Below, piece by piece: positions 9,189 through 16,942 of a DNA stretch of 64,000 bases (the stretch's first letter is position 1; every line of letters begins with the position of its first letter). The translations under genes were made by a program, and so were the position numbers. The notes below the pieces were generated by a model. It was given only the letters and a program-made list of their open reading frames with translations. It did not search any database and was not told the DNA's origin. Source of the stretch: Desulfitobacterium metallireducens DSM 15288 (GTDB lineage: Bacteria; Bacillota; Desulfitobacteriia; Desulfitobacteriales; Desulfitobacteriaceae); NCBI RefSeq assembly GCF_000231405.2, contig NZ_CP007032.1:2728001-2792000 (forward strand), written 5' to 3'.

Positions 9189-9962
9189 TTGAAACTTCGC
9201 GCCTTAATCGTCGATGATGAATCCCCGGCACGTAAAGAGTTACGTTATCTGCTCAAACCGTTTTCAGAAATTCAGATTGTCGGTGAAGCAGACAATGCTT
9301 TAGAGGCCTTAGAACTCATTAGTAATCTCGAGTACTCTGTCGTATTTCTTGACATCGATATGCCAGGTCTCCAAGGAATTGAATTAGCGAAGCAACTCCA
9401 AGAGCGTGGAAATTCCCCAGCCATTATTTTTATAACAGCCCATGAAGAATTTGCAGTTGAGGCTTTCTCCGTAAATGCTTTCGATTATTTATTAAAACCC
9501 ATCAATCCAAAACGACTTGAGCAATCCCTGCTAAAAATCATCGCTTTTTACGCCAGCTTAACATCACACGAGTCTCCTCCAGTCGAATTAAGTCCAAACG
9601 TCCTTCCCACAGCCACTTCAGTTCGCCCCCTCGAAGTCATCCCTGTCGAGCATCGAGGCAAAACAATTCTCCTGCGGCCCGAAGAAATTATTTATTTTTA
9701 TACCGATAAGGATAACGTCTTCGCTAAAATCCAAAAAGAATCCTATCTCGCCCGCTTTACGCTCCGAGAATTAGAGTCCCGCTTAAACTCTAACCTCTTC
9801 TTCCGCACCCATCGCTGTTACCTTGTGAACATCCAGCGAATGCGCGAGCTTATCCCCTATTTCAATGGGACCTACACCGTCGTTGTAGATGACCATGGAA
9901 AAAGTGAGATACCCGTGAGCCGTACGCAAGCCCGAAAGTTAAAAGAAATTTTAGGATTATAG
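9189..9962 (+). CDS. LytTR-family response regulator
   Basis: The protein has 257 residues and starts at TTG behind AGAGGGGG. The receiver domain has IVDDE, the phospho-acceptor Asp in VVFLDIDMPG (near residue 56), ITAH and LLKP. The C-terminal LytTR DNA-binding domain spans about 155-257 (ILLRPEEIIYFYTDKDNVFAK, FFRTHRCYLVNI, PVSRTQARKLKEIL). Such regulators usually pair with a LytS-type kinase and control autolysis, murein hydrolase export or pyruvate/peptide uptake. No kinase gene is adjacent, so it is an orphan here. Its stop codon overlaps the convergent spoIIR gene by 6 bp. Confidence 0.94.
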   Translation: MKLRALIVDDESPARKELRYLLKPFSEIQIVGEADNALEALELISNLEYSVVFLDIDMPGLQGIELAKQLQERGNSPAIIFITAHEEFAVEAFSVNAFDYLLKPINPKRLEQSLLKIIAFYASLTSHESPPVELSPNVLPTATSVRPLEVIPVEHRGKTILLRPEEIIYFYTDKDNVFAKIQKESYLARFTLRELESRLNSNLFFRTHRCYLVNIQRMRELIPYFNGTYTVVVDDHGKSEIPVSRTQARKLKEILGL

Positions 9963-10592
9963 CGAGGATACCATTCCTAATTTTTTAAGCTTCTCCCATA
10001 CCCAAAACTTCACTTCGGGTTTGGCCTTCTTTTGAATAGGGATCCCTGGCTTTCCGTCCACCTGAACAGCTGTCGAATGTTCAATATCTACGAAACAAAG
10101 CGGTGGGAACAGCACACACCACCAGTTAGAACCTTCAGCTTTACCAATCAGAACTCTTACTGCCTCATACTCACCCGCAGGTAAAACAAGTGAACCATAG
10201 GATTTTGTCGGGAAAGTAAAGTACCCATAATCCGTTTTTACCTCATACGTTTTTCCCCATGATTGAACGACTTCTTGCCCGATTCGCTCGAGTTCCGGCC
10301 GCATTCCTGTAAGAATCTGACGAGATTCTTCTAGCGATTGGGACTTAGCCAGCCTAGGCGAAACTTCTTCTAAGATCGCATCTCGAACGGCCCGTTTGAG
10401 AGCTTGATCCTCTTCACTCTCCGAATTCGCAATAACATGAAAACGAATCAAATCTTCCGGCTGCACGGCTAAAGACTCTTCTGCTTCTATTGAAACTGCT
10501 TCTCCTGCACTTGCAGGTTTTGATCCTTGTCCCATATTCCCTAAAGATATAATCATAACCATAAAAATAACGATCCAACGGTTAATTTTCAT
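9957..10592 (-). CDS. spoIIR: Stage II sporulation protein R
   Basis: This 211-residue protein has an N-terminal secretion signal and the conserved SpoIIR core: LIRFHVIANSESEEDQALKR, VRDAILEEVSP, a FPTKSYGSLVLPAGEYEAVRV stretch, and the GSNWWCVLFPPLCFVDIE block with its paired Cys residues. In Bacillus, SpoIIR is made in the forespore under sigma-F. It is secreted across the septum and activates SpoIIGA to process pro-sigma-E. Length and motif order are normal. The gene is convergent with and overlaps the LytTR regulator. It strongly indicates a spore former. Confidence 0.96.
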   Translation of the reverse strand: MKINRWIVIFMVMIISLGNMGQGSKPASAGEAVSIEAEESLAVQPEDLIRFHVIANSESEEDQALKRAVRDAILEEVSPRLAKSQSLEESRQILTGMRPELERIGQEVVQSWGKTYEVKTDYGYFTFPTKSYGSLVLPAGEYEAVRVLIGKAEGSNWWCVLFPPLCFVDIEHSTAVQVDGKPGIPIQKKAKPEVKFWVWEKLKKLGMVSSL

Positions 10593-10782
10593 TCTTAATT
10601 CTAAACCCCTCTTCTTTGGACTTTTCTTTACTGAATCTCTCTTACTTTCAGTATGTCCAGATGAATTGGGGTTTTAGACTTCCGTTTGTGAAAAATTAAA
10701 CTTTACCTCTTATCTTTCGTCTAAAGAAGATATTTAAGCATACATCCATAATAGGGTTTTCTTTAGATAAGGGGGAATTCCG

Positions 10783-11517
10783 TTGACACCTATACTTGAA
10801 ATTCTGTGGATTAGCACAATTGCTGGTTTTGCAACAACCTTAGGCAGCATCCTCGTTCTCCTTTTCGGACGACCTCAAGAACGAGTACTGGCAACATTGC
10901 TTGCAGGTGCCGGCGGGGTGATGCTGGCCGTTGTCAGTTTAGATCTATTGCCAACAGCGTGGAAAATCGGACCGCCTCTTCAAGTCTTGCTTGGGCTAAT
11001 CTTCGGCTTGCTCTTTATGGCAGTGGCTGATCATCAACTTAATTCCACTTCCCCTACACTTCCCTTAACTCGACGTCAACGCTTGAAACGCGTCGGCCTG
11101 CTCGTCGCCTCAGGTATTGCTTTACATGACATCCCTGAAGGCATGGCGATTGCAGTCGGTCAAGAAGCAACCGAAGGACTGGGATTTATCATTGCGCTAG
11201 CCATTACGCTTCATAATCTACCCGAAGGCATGGCGACCACAGCTCCCCTAAAAATGGCTAATATCCGCCGGTGGAAAATCCTTCTTCTTAATATTGGGAT
11301 CGCTTTTTTCACCCCGCTCGGAGCATTACTCGGAGTAATCGCAGTTGAAGCCGTAAAAGGTTCCCTCGCCTTTTTCCTTGCCCTCGCTGGAGGAGCCATG
11401 GCCTTCTTGGTTTTTGCCGAGCTTTGGCCGCTCTCCCGGGAACGCCATCCGCACTATGCTTTGCTCGGAGGAGTCATCGGCTACGTCTTCTTCGCGATCA
11501 TTAGTTTGCTTCATTAA
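10783..11517 (+). CDS. ZIP-family metal transporter
   Basis: This 244-residue integral membrane protein has about eight hydrophobic helices. The two diagnostic metal-site helices are HDIPEGMAIAVG (near residue 113) and HNLPEGMATTAPL (near 144). A short hydrophilic loop at about 85-105 separates helices 3 and 4 and lacks a His-rich stretch. ZIP proteins move zinc, iron or manganese into the cytoplasm; the exact metal is not predictable here. Translation starts at TTG behind AAGGGGGA. The gene stands alone, with palindromic element A directly downstream. Confidence 0.93.
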   Translation: MTPILEILWISTIAGFATTLGSILVLLFGRPQERVLATLLAGAGGVMLAVVSLDLLPTAWKIGPPLQVLLGLIFGLLFMAVADHQLNSTSPTLPLTRRQRLKRVGLLVASGIALHDIPEGMAIAVGQEATEGLGFIIALAITLHNLPEGMATTAPLKMANIRRWKILLLNIGIAFFTPLGALLGVIAVEAVKGSLAFFLALAGGAMAFLVFAELWPLSRERHPHYALLGGVIGYVFFAIISLLH

Positions 11518-11562
11518 CTATACAAGGGGGCTGTTCTTCAGTCTGCTCTGAAGGTTGAGGAT

Positions 11563-11791
11563 GTCTCTGGGGTGTGGATTTTGTTTACTTCGTTCACTCC
11601 GGGCGCTTCGCAGACCGAAGCTAAGGCACTGTCTCCTTCTCTGGGTCGCGGGACGCCGCCAAAATCGTCTCCTGACTCTGTTGGCGGTTGCGCACGTCGT
11701 GTGCGCAACCCTTTTCTTTCAAGCAGGAGCCACTGCCTAAGCTTCGGTAACAGCTTGCTTAAGTCGTTCTCTCCCGTAAATCAAAATCCAC
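11563..11791 (-). repeat. Half-copy A1 of the palindromic element (minus orientation)
   Basis: Read on the minus strand, it is closed by a terminal stem: GTGGATTTTG at 11791-11782 pairs with CAAAATCCAC at 11583-11574, extended by GTAAA/TTTAC. Inside are a hairpin GGTTGCGCAC/GTGCGCAACC (11686-11710), a GCCAACAGAGTCAGGAGACG motif within a GCC/GGC-closed hairpin (about 11658-11687), and GGTCTGCGAAGCGCCCGGAG near the 3' end. A2 carries the same parts in the same order with different stem bases. Confidence 0.7.
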
Positions 11792-11907
11792 GTGCAGGTC
11801 TTTCTTGCTTCTTATGCATGCATCTGTAGCCGGTGGTACATTATGTACCACGCTACCTCTTGGGTCGTGAAATTCCCACATACAAGAGACCCATGAAGCA
11901 GCCCGGA

Positions 11908-12131
11908 GAGTTGCGAGTACAGATGCGGAGGCCTTAAGAGAGCAGCTAGCAAACTTGGCGAAAACTGGCTTGCATTAGCGGGGCGGGCACATGGACGTGC
12001 CCGGGCGCCAACAGAGGCAGGAGCCGATTCTGGCGCCAAACCCCGCCTGCTATTATCGAACAGTTTGAGCCGCTAGTTTGCTCTGCGAGCGCCTGGCCGG
12101 AGCAGTTGTAATCGCAACTCACCCCAGACAC
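11908..12131 (+). repeat. Half-copy A2 of the palindromic element (plus orientation)
   Basis: The terminal stem is GAGTTGCGA (11908-11916) with TCGCAACTC (12112-12120). Inside are CCTTAAGAGAGCAGCTAGC, hairpin GGGCAC/GTGCCC, and hairpin GGCGCC...GGCGCC holding ACAGAGGCAGGAGCCGATTC (12011-12030). GCTCTGCGAGCGCC and CCGGAGC come before the closing strand. The parts align with A1 read on the minus strand. The terminal stems differ completely in sequence but both pair perfectly. Confidence 0.7.
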
Positions 12132-12190
12132 CTTCATTCAAAGACCTCGCGAAAGCCCGACCTACACGTGCATTTTCAATTATTGGGCTA

Positions 12191-12883
12191 TTACTTTAGC
12201 ACGCGAGCTGCATATTCCCCCATCGCCTCATACCCCTTTGCCGTAGGGTATTTATTATCGTCCGAAAACCCGCCTCGATATTTGTTATCCGCATCCATTA
12301 CAGCTGAAGCAAAATCCAGAACGACGATGCTTTCTGTTTCAGCATATTGCAGCATCCAAGTCCGCATTTCTTTGATCGTTTGCTGGACGCCAGGATAGGG
12401 CATCGGCAAAGCCAATATTGGAGTAATGTTATTAGAACGCGACTTATCAACAAGGGCTTTAATATTCGTCTGGAACTCCTCTAGCGGGACTGATCTTAAG
12501 GCATCCCCATTTCCACTGAATATAATGATACGACCCGGTTTCTCCGCGACAACATCCGCCTCAAAACGAGAAAGCAAATCCATTGTTCTTTGATAGCCCT
12601 TTCCTTTATTCACAACGGAAACCTTTAGGCTCTTCTCGAGAACGGCTACCCAGGATTGCTCTGTCTTGCCGGGGTAGCCATACGTAAAGGAATCTCCTAA
12701 GGCCACAATTTTTGTATTTTCTAACGTTTTAGTTTGCGTCTGTGCCGTTTCACTCCTATCAGGCGCCCCATTTTCCTGACCCTTTGATCCTCCCCAAGCC
12801 CCTAAAAATCCAACGATCACGACCAAAACACTCAACGCAACCGATAGTTGAATCAGCCGGATCTCCAAACGATAAGTCCGCAT
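12191..12883 (-). CDS. SGNH/GDSL-type esterase-like lipid/polysaccharide hydrolase, atypical catalytic site
   Basis: The gene encodes 230 residues from the ATG at 12883, which has GGGGGG at 6 bp. Longer upstream starts lack a site. A signal-anchor helix covers about residues 10-32. The SGNH fold is indicated by block I VALGDSFTYG (Ser 65), block III FSGNGD, and a C-terminal block SDDNKYPTAKGYEAM. In the family this last block reads D-x-x-H-P. Here the His is replaced by Tyr 212 (codon TAC) while Asp 209 is kept. The protein may therefore be inactive, or act as a binding protein or with altered chemistry. It is transcribed alone toward element A. Confidence 0.85.
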   Translation of the reverse strand: MRTYRLEIRLIQLSVALSVLVVIVGFLGAWGGSKGQENGAPDRSETAQTQTKTLENTKIVALGDSFTYGYPGKTEQSWVAVLEKSLKVSVVNKGKGYQRTMDLLSRFEADVVAEKPGRIIIFSGNGDALRSVPLEEFQTNIKALVDKSRSNNITPILALPMPYPGVQQTIKEMRTWMLQYAETESIVVLDFASAVMDADNKYRGGFSDDNKYPTAKGYEAMGEYAARVLK

Positions 12884-13030
12884 TTTCATCCCCCCATATA
12901 TAAAAACTGCTAAAAAACACTTATATTTACTAAACTGAATTCTACATTTCTCTGTCCATTCCTGCTCTCTCACGTCCTGAAGTCTACCCGCATACTGTAA
13001 TATCAGGAATCAAAGGAGGTGCCCCTTAAA

Positions 13031-13534
13031 ATGAGCTACATTGACAAGGCCAGGGAACTTGGGGAAGCTTTGGCCCAGACCCCCGAGGTGCAAGCTTTAG
13101 TTGCCGCTGAAGCCGCAATTCGAGCAGACCAGGAAGCCAATGAATCGTTTTTACAATACCAAGAAAAAGAACGGCAAATCGTAACAACTCAAATGATTAG
13201 CAAAGTCGTTCCAGAAAAAGAATCTCTCGCCCTAATCGACTTGAAGATTCGCATCATGAACAAGCATCCCCTCATTAAGACCTACTTTCTGCAGCAGCAA
13301 AAATTCGAACGCGTTATGGCAATGGTCAATCTTACCATTACAACAACTATTCATGGTATGCCTAGTGCTGACCAACTCCCTTTACCTGATGAACTTAAAA
13401 ACATGGCTCAAAAAATCTTTGATTCAATCGGTGGAGGAACCCCCACAAAAACAATGGAGATTCCGAAAGACTTTAAACTCCCTGCAGGAATGAAACTTCC
13501 CTCAAACTTTAAACTTCCTGGAACACCAGAGTAA
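13031..13534 (+). CDS. YlbF/YmcA-family protein
   Basis: This 167-residue, mostly helical protein matches the YlbF/YmcA (DUF964) family: SYIDKARELGEALAQTPEVQ, a central charged helix, and LIDLKIRIMNKHPLIKTYF followed by FERVMAMVNLTI. In Bacillus YlbF, YmcA and YaaT form a complex that steers RNase Y and affects sporulation, competence and biofilm. The C-terminal 35 residues (KDFKLPAGMKLPSNFKLPG) are a Lys/Leu/Pro repeat not typical of the family. The ATG at 13031 is preferred because AAAGGAGG lies 11 bp upstream. An upstream GTG would overlap that site. It leads a cluster of three small unknown genes. Confidence 0.85.
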   Translation: MSYIDKARELGEALAQTPEVQALVAAEAAIRADQEANESFLQYQEKERQIVTTQMISKVVPEKESLALIDLKIRIMNKHPLIKTYFLQQQKFERVMAMVNLTITTTIHGMPSADQLPLPDELKNMAQKIFDSIGGGTPTKTMEIPKDFKLPAGMKLPSNFKLPGTPE

Positions 13535-13546
13535 GAGGTTCTTATT

Positions 13547-13669
13547 ATGTCCCAAACGCCTTATGGTCGACCCGTTCTTAAAAATGATATTACCCACCCC
13601 ATTACACTCATCGCTTTTCTGATCGTTCTCGCTTTAGGAACATGGCTAATTATTCATACTTGGTTTTAA
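13547..13669 (+). CDS. Small single-pass membrane protein (40 aa)
   Basis: This is a 40-codon open frame with an AGAGG site 8 bp before its ATG, 12 bp after the YlbF-like gene. The product begins MSQTPYGRPVLKNDITHP and continues into one hydrophobic helix (ITLIAFLIVLALGTWLIIH). The good ribosome site, tight spacing and clean membrane segment support a real gene. I do not recognise the family. It is probably co-transcribed with the YlbF-like gene and the two genes that follow. Confidence 0.65.
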   Translation: MSQTPYGRPVLKNDITHPITLIAFLIVLALGTWLIIHTWF

Positions 13670-13717
13670 GCAAAAGAATCTTTCGTTAGAAGATAAGGCA
13701 AAAAGGAGGTGTGCGAC

Positions 13718-14308
13718 ATGGCTACAGTATCCTCTTGTAATCCATCCATGCCTGTCGCCCCCTTCTCTTTTTCTCTATTAGTCAGTAGCCCCATCCGCTG
13801 TAATCTACCTTTTAGCCCTGTCAGCGCCATGATTTTCCCTTTTGCAACGGTAGAGCTACCCTTTGCCTCTTTAATCGTCGCTGGAATCAATATTTTTATA
13901 AACTTACTGGTGAAACGCTCGCTTGTCCAAGCCCCCACTCTGCATCCCGTTCAACCCTCTTTATCCCCCCCCATAACTCTAACTCTCCCCCAATTGATGA
14001 ACCTTTTACAGCATGCTTCTGAAGGAACTCTTACCCTCCCTAACGGTTCGCCTAGTGGGCAAGGTTTGGGTCCTGTTGGCGAGGATGAACCCCTTTTTCC
14101 GGATAATCTTAGCTTTTCCTTAAGTGTAAGTGCTCCTATTGCCAGCTTTGATGGAAGCCCAGATACCAACTTTAACGTTCCCCTCTTTGAAATACCGGGC
14201 GTTCCTGGGAATCTCATCCTCGCTTTGGCAATGATTCTTTCTCAATACTTGATTGAACGAACCGGCATTGGAACACCAGGTTGCACTCCCACCCCAGCTT
14301 CTCAATAA
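13718..14308 (+). CDS. Unknown protein with hydrophobic ends, 196 aa
   Basis: The ATG at 13718 follows AAAAGGAGG at 8 bp. The product has an N-terminal hydrophobic region (about residues 40-68, including LIVAGINIFINLLVK), a Pro/Ser/Thr-rich middle and a second hydrophobic segment near 168-185 (GNLILALAMILSQYLIERTG). Cys residues occur near both ends. The middle repeats short beta-like motifs of the type LSFSLSVSAPIASFDG. I do not recognise a family. It sits between two small membrane-protein genes in the same short operon. Confidence 0.65.
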   Translation: MATVSSCNPSMPVAPFSFSLLVSSPIRCNLPFSPVSAMIFPFATVELPFASLIVAGINIFINLLVKRSLVQAPTLHPVQPSLSPPITLTLPQLMNLLQHASEGTLTLPNGSPSGQGLGPVGEDEPLFPDNLSFSLSVSAPIASFDGSPDTNFNVPLFEIPGVPGNLILALAMILSQYLIERTGIGTPGCTPTPASQ

Positions 14309-14321
14309 GGGGGTAGATCTT

Positions 14322-14651
14322 ATGAATTCTTATGGGCCTGGGCCTTTTCCTGTTGGAAATCCTCAAGGCCGTACGTTTCCTAATCAAATGCCTCCTGCTA
14401 GAATTCCTCCAGGAGGAATTTTCTCTCCCACGGGACCAGATTATAGCGAATCAGGCTTTCGCAAAACGATCACCTTTCTTCAATCTCCCGCAATCGGAGC
14501 AGATTTTATTGCTATCACTATTTTCTTCTTAATCGTTTTCTCAACAAATATCCTCTTTACCTCTGCAAATCTCGCTACGATTGGAATTATCGTGGCTTTA
14601 AGTACTTTGGCTTTTATCGCTTTAATCCTCTTAATCCTGTTTTCGCTTTAG
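14322..14651 (+). CDS. Small membrane protein with Gly/Pro-rich N-terminus, 109 aa
   Basis: The ATG at 14322 follows AAGGGGG. The first 45 residues are Gly/Pro/Asn-rich (GPGPFPVGNPQGRTFPNQ). Two hydrophobic helices fill the rest (about 57-80 and 84-108). No family is recognised. It is the last gene of the YlbF-like cluster and is followed at once by a hairpin terminator. Its Gly/Pro-rich part resembles the protein encoded convergently at 14771-15760, which suggests a shared role. Confidence 0.65.
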   Translation: MNSYGPGPFPVGNPQGRTFPNQMPPARIPPGGIFSPTGPDYSESGFRKTITFLQSPAIGADFIAITIFFLIVFSTNILFTSANLATIGIIVALSTLAFIALILLILFSL

Positions 14652-14686
14652 GCACTTCCTCTTATCGAGGGAGGGTGCTTTATTTA
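14652..14686 (+). terminator. Terminator of the YlbF-like cluster
   Basis: A GCAC...GTGC-closed hairpin with a TTCCTC/GAGGGA interior and a TTATC loop is followed by TTTATTTAT, starting at the base after the stop codon. Pairing is imperfect. Confidence 0.5.
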
Positions 14687-14717
14687 TGCCTAATTTCTAA
14701 TATGTCCACAACATAAT

Positions 14718-14748
14718 GGGGCTGTTCACAACGTAACAGCCCCTTTTT
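14718..14748. terminator. Bidirectional terminator
   Basis: A perfect 9-bp stem GGGGCTGTT/AACAGCCCC has an 8-nt loop with TTTTT on the plus-strand side. It separates the plus-strand cluster from the convergent Gly/Pro-rich gene. Confidence 0.8.
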
Positions 14749-14770
14749 CGATGCTCAAAATAATCATGGA

Positions 14771-15760
14771 CTATTGTTGAATTGGCGGAGTGGTCGGATC
14801 CACAGCTTGAACCATTTCTGGCACCGGCGGGGCAACTGGAGTCGCTCCCCTTCCTCGGACAAATCCAGAAATCTTTTGCCAGACTGATCCTCCTGCTTTT
14901 TTAACAGGGTTCAAAAAGCGAGAAGCCCCCATGGGTTGTTTAACTTGCAATATGATGGGTCCATTGGGTACATGCCCTAGGTTCTGAGGATTTTCAACCG
15001 TAATCAAAACCCGACTATAATGCAGAAGAGGGACTTGACTTCGAAACTGAGTTTGGTAAACTCCGCTTCCTACTGGCCTAAGCACACCTGCTAAAAACCC
15101 TGTACTTCCCTTTTCATCGACTAAATAAGCGGCATACGTTCCATTACCCTGTCCCATGAGGGTATTAGGCGACGGCAAATTAGCAATACACGTAAAGAGA
15201 TTATCTGGGGAGATTGTGGCAATCCCATTAGCCGATATCCCAGCCTGAGTCGGCTCTAGAATCAATTGACGGGGCTGGTTCAGCGCCTGCCCACCGCCTC
15301 CCTGTCCAAGGAATGAAAACGGACCACTTCCCATTCCTCCTCCACCCCCTTGCTTGGGTCCAATAAATCCACCGCGACTATTGTTTATTTTTCCATCCTT
15401 TTGAAAGACGCCCCGACTTTTTAACCCAGCCCCTAAGGTATTACGTATTGAACCCCCAGGCGTCATTCCAGTCCCACCCGGTAGCATCCCACCCTCTGGA
15501 GGAATCCCACCAGGAGCTTGACTCATCCCCCCCGGGTACATGCCCCCTGGATACCTTCCTCCACCCACGGGCATTCCCCCATTCGTGGGCATACTCGATC
15601 CCGGTCCCTGAACCATGCCAGTCCCCGGGCCTGCTCCATATCCAGCCCCCGGATAACCCATTCCTCCACCCTGTGGAGCTCCAGGTTGGCGAACGGGTAA
15701 CCCCTGCGGAGTAGCCTGTCCAAACCCCTGCAGCCTTCCCATATCCCCGCCAAATCTCAC
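14771..15760 (-). CDS. Gly/Pro/Met-rich protein of unknown function, 329 aa
   Basis: The start is a GTG with GGAGGGG at 5 bp. The first half (about residues 15-165) is a low-complexity Gly/Pro/Met stretch with repeating units such as GGMYPGGMSQAPGG. The second half looks globular and beta-rich (ISANGIATISPDNLFTCIA, AAYLVDEKGSTGFLAGVL, SRVLITVENPQNLGHVPNGP). The tail is basic then Pro-rich. No signal peptide or membrane helix is visible. The composition recalls coat or adhesive proteins, but no family is recognised. It converges on the YlbF-like cluster. Confidence 0.75.
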   Translation of the reverse strand: MRFGGDMGRLQGFGQATPQGLPVRQPGAPQGGGMGYPGAGYGAGPGTGMVQGPGSSMPTNGGMPVGGGRYPGGMYPGGMSQAPGGIPPEGGMLPGGTGMTPGGSIRNTLGAGLKSRGVFQKDGKINNSRGGFIGPKQGGGGGMGSGPFSFLGQGGGGQALNQPRQLILEPTQAGISANGIATISPDNLFTCIANLPSPNTLMGQGNGTYAAYLVDEKGSTGFLAGVLRPVGSGVYQTQFRSQVPLLHYSRVLITVENPQNLGHVPNGPIILQVKQPMGASRFLNPVKKAGGSVWQKISGFVRGRGATPVAPPVPEMVQAVDPTTPPIQQ

Positions 15761-15909
15761 GTATACCCCTCCATTTCGGTCACTCTTTCAAAACATAATA
15801 TGTCAAATTCAGAAATTTGGTTCTCCCTAGTTTGGCACTCTCCGTTCTGGTATGTTAACATCATATTTAAAGATAGATTTACACCTATTTCGAGTGAGGA
15901 GTTTTGTTA

Positions 15910-16842
15910 ATGGAAAGATCCCCAGAAAAATCTCCAAAAACGATAACCCGTCGTAGTTTCTTACAAGGGCTAGGAGGCATATTCGCTAGTCATTGGGCTC
16001 TCTCCAGTACTGTAGCTGGAGGAGCGGGAATTTTAGCCCGGGCAGAACATGATACACGCACTCTAAAAAAAGAATTTTGGGATTTATCCTATCCTACTCT
16101 CCCCGCTGCACTCGACGGGAAACGTATTGTTCAACTTTCCGACCTTCACCTTGAACAACTTTCCCTAAGCTCAACCTTCCTACAAACTGAGGTAAATGCT
16201 CAAAATCCGGATCTTCTTGTACTGACCGGGGATCTCATTTCCGACCGGTCTGACTTAGACAAAGTCTCCGCATACCTGCAACCCCTCAAAGCACGGTTCG
16301 GTAAGTATATGGTCATGGGGAATAATGACTATTCTCATTTCTCACGAACCCTTTTTAATCGCTACATCGAACTTCTTCAAGGAATCGGTTGGATTCCACT
16401 GATCAATGATGCTGAACAGCTCAAAAATTTAGACCTCTGGGTAATTGGGGTCGATGACCCTGCAACCGCTCATGATGATGTTACCCAGTCGTATGATAAA
16501 TTAGCTAAAAGGGCTTCCTCAGAAGCTCCCTTTCGTCTCGTCCTCTCCCACTCTACCGATTCCCTTGATGACATCGCTAAGTATGGCGCTGATCTTCTTT
16601 TGACCGGACATACTCATGGAGGGCAAATCCGGATTCCCGGAATGAAACCCCTCATAACAAATACTTATCTTGGGGATAAAGGCATCTACGAAGGATACCA
16701 CGTAATCCAAGGAGTCCCCCTCTACATCAACCGAGGAATTGGAGAAAGCGGAATTCCTCTCCGTTTTAACGTCCCGCCAGAAATCGCGATCTTCACCTTA
16801 TATAAAGGTCAGGCTGAACCCGTTCACGTGACAAGATCGTAA
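15910..16842 (+). CDS. Tat-exported metallophosphoesterase (YkuE/YaeI-like)
   Basis: This 310-residue protein starts at the ATG at 15910 behind GAGGAG. A twin-arginine signal TRRSFLQGLGG lies at about residues 14-24, predicting export of a folded, metal-loaded enzyme. The calcineurin-like motifs are in order: QLSDLHLEQ (D-x-H), LTGDLISD, MGNNDYSH (the GNHE position carries Asn-Asp), LVLSHS and LLTGHTHGGQI. The family binds two metal ions and hydrolyses phosphodiesters; related membrane-associated members act on lipid head groups or UDP-sugar lipids. It is transcribed alone and shares a terminator with the convergent CoA-transferase gene. Confidence 0.93.
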   Translation: MERSPEKSPKTITRRSFLQGLGGIFASHWALSSTVAGGAGILARAEHDTRTLKKEFWDLSYPTLPAALDGKRIVQLSDLHLEQLSLSSTFLQTEVNAQNPDLLVLTGDLISDRSDLDKVSAYLQPLKARFGKYMVMGNNDYSHFSRTLFNRYIELLQGIGWIPLINDAEQLKNLDLWVIGVDDPATAHDDVTQSYDKLAKRASSEAPFRLVLSHSTDSLDDIAKYGADLLLTGHTHGGQIRIPGMKPLITNTYLGDKGIYEGYHVIQGVPLYINRGIGESGIPLRFNVPPEIAIFTLYKGQAEPVHVTRS

Positions 16843-16845
16843 AAA

Positions 16846-16900
16846 AAGCTTCCAGTGCAAAGTCTCATTTTGTAATGAAACTTTACCTGGAAGCTTCTTT
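16846..16900. terminator. Bidirectional terminator between convergent genes
   Basis: A perfect 10-bp stem AAGCTTCCAG (16846-16855) pairs with CTGGAAGCTT (16887-16896), with an inner AAAG/CTTT pair. T-rich tracts flank both sides. Confidence 0.75.
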
Positions 16901-16942
16901 CATTTAACGATTACTTACTCTAGCGCGTATGACGCATTTTCC

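Larger units (their letters stand above)
11549..12136. repeat. Element A: GC-rich palindromic intergenic element with two inverted half-copies
   Basis: This gene-free 0.6-kb stretch consists of two related halves facing away from each other (A1 and A2, listed separately) around a central hairpin at 11826-11856 (GTAGC/GCTAC plus a perfect GTGGTACAT/ATGTACCAC stem). The outer ends form an inverted repeat. GTCTCTGGGGTG at 11563-11574 matches the reverse complement of CACCCCAGACAC at 12120-12131 in 11 of 12 positions. TGAAGG/CCTTCA lies further out. The short open frames in it are not protein-like and occur on both strands. The composition is more GC-rich than its neighbours. A related element B lies at 29681-30193. 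Confidence 0.75.

Noticed and set aside
11549-12136. CRISPR array or integron attC array as an explanation for element A
   Set aside because: There are no regularly spaced direct repeats, no cas or integrase gene, and the units are inverted rather than in tandem.
11555-12137. Several open frames of 61-85 codons on both strands inside element A
   Set aside because: They overlap each other on both strands, lack ribosome sites, have unlikely composition and lie within paired hairpin sequence.
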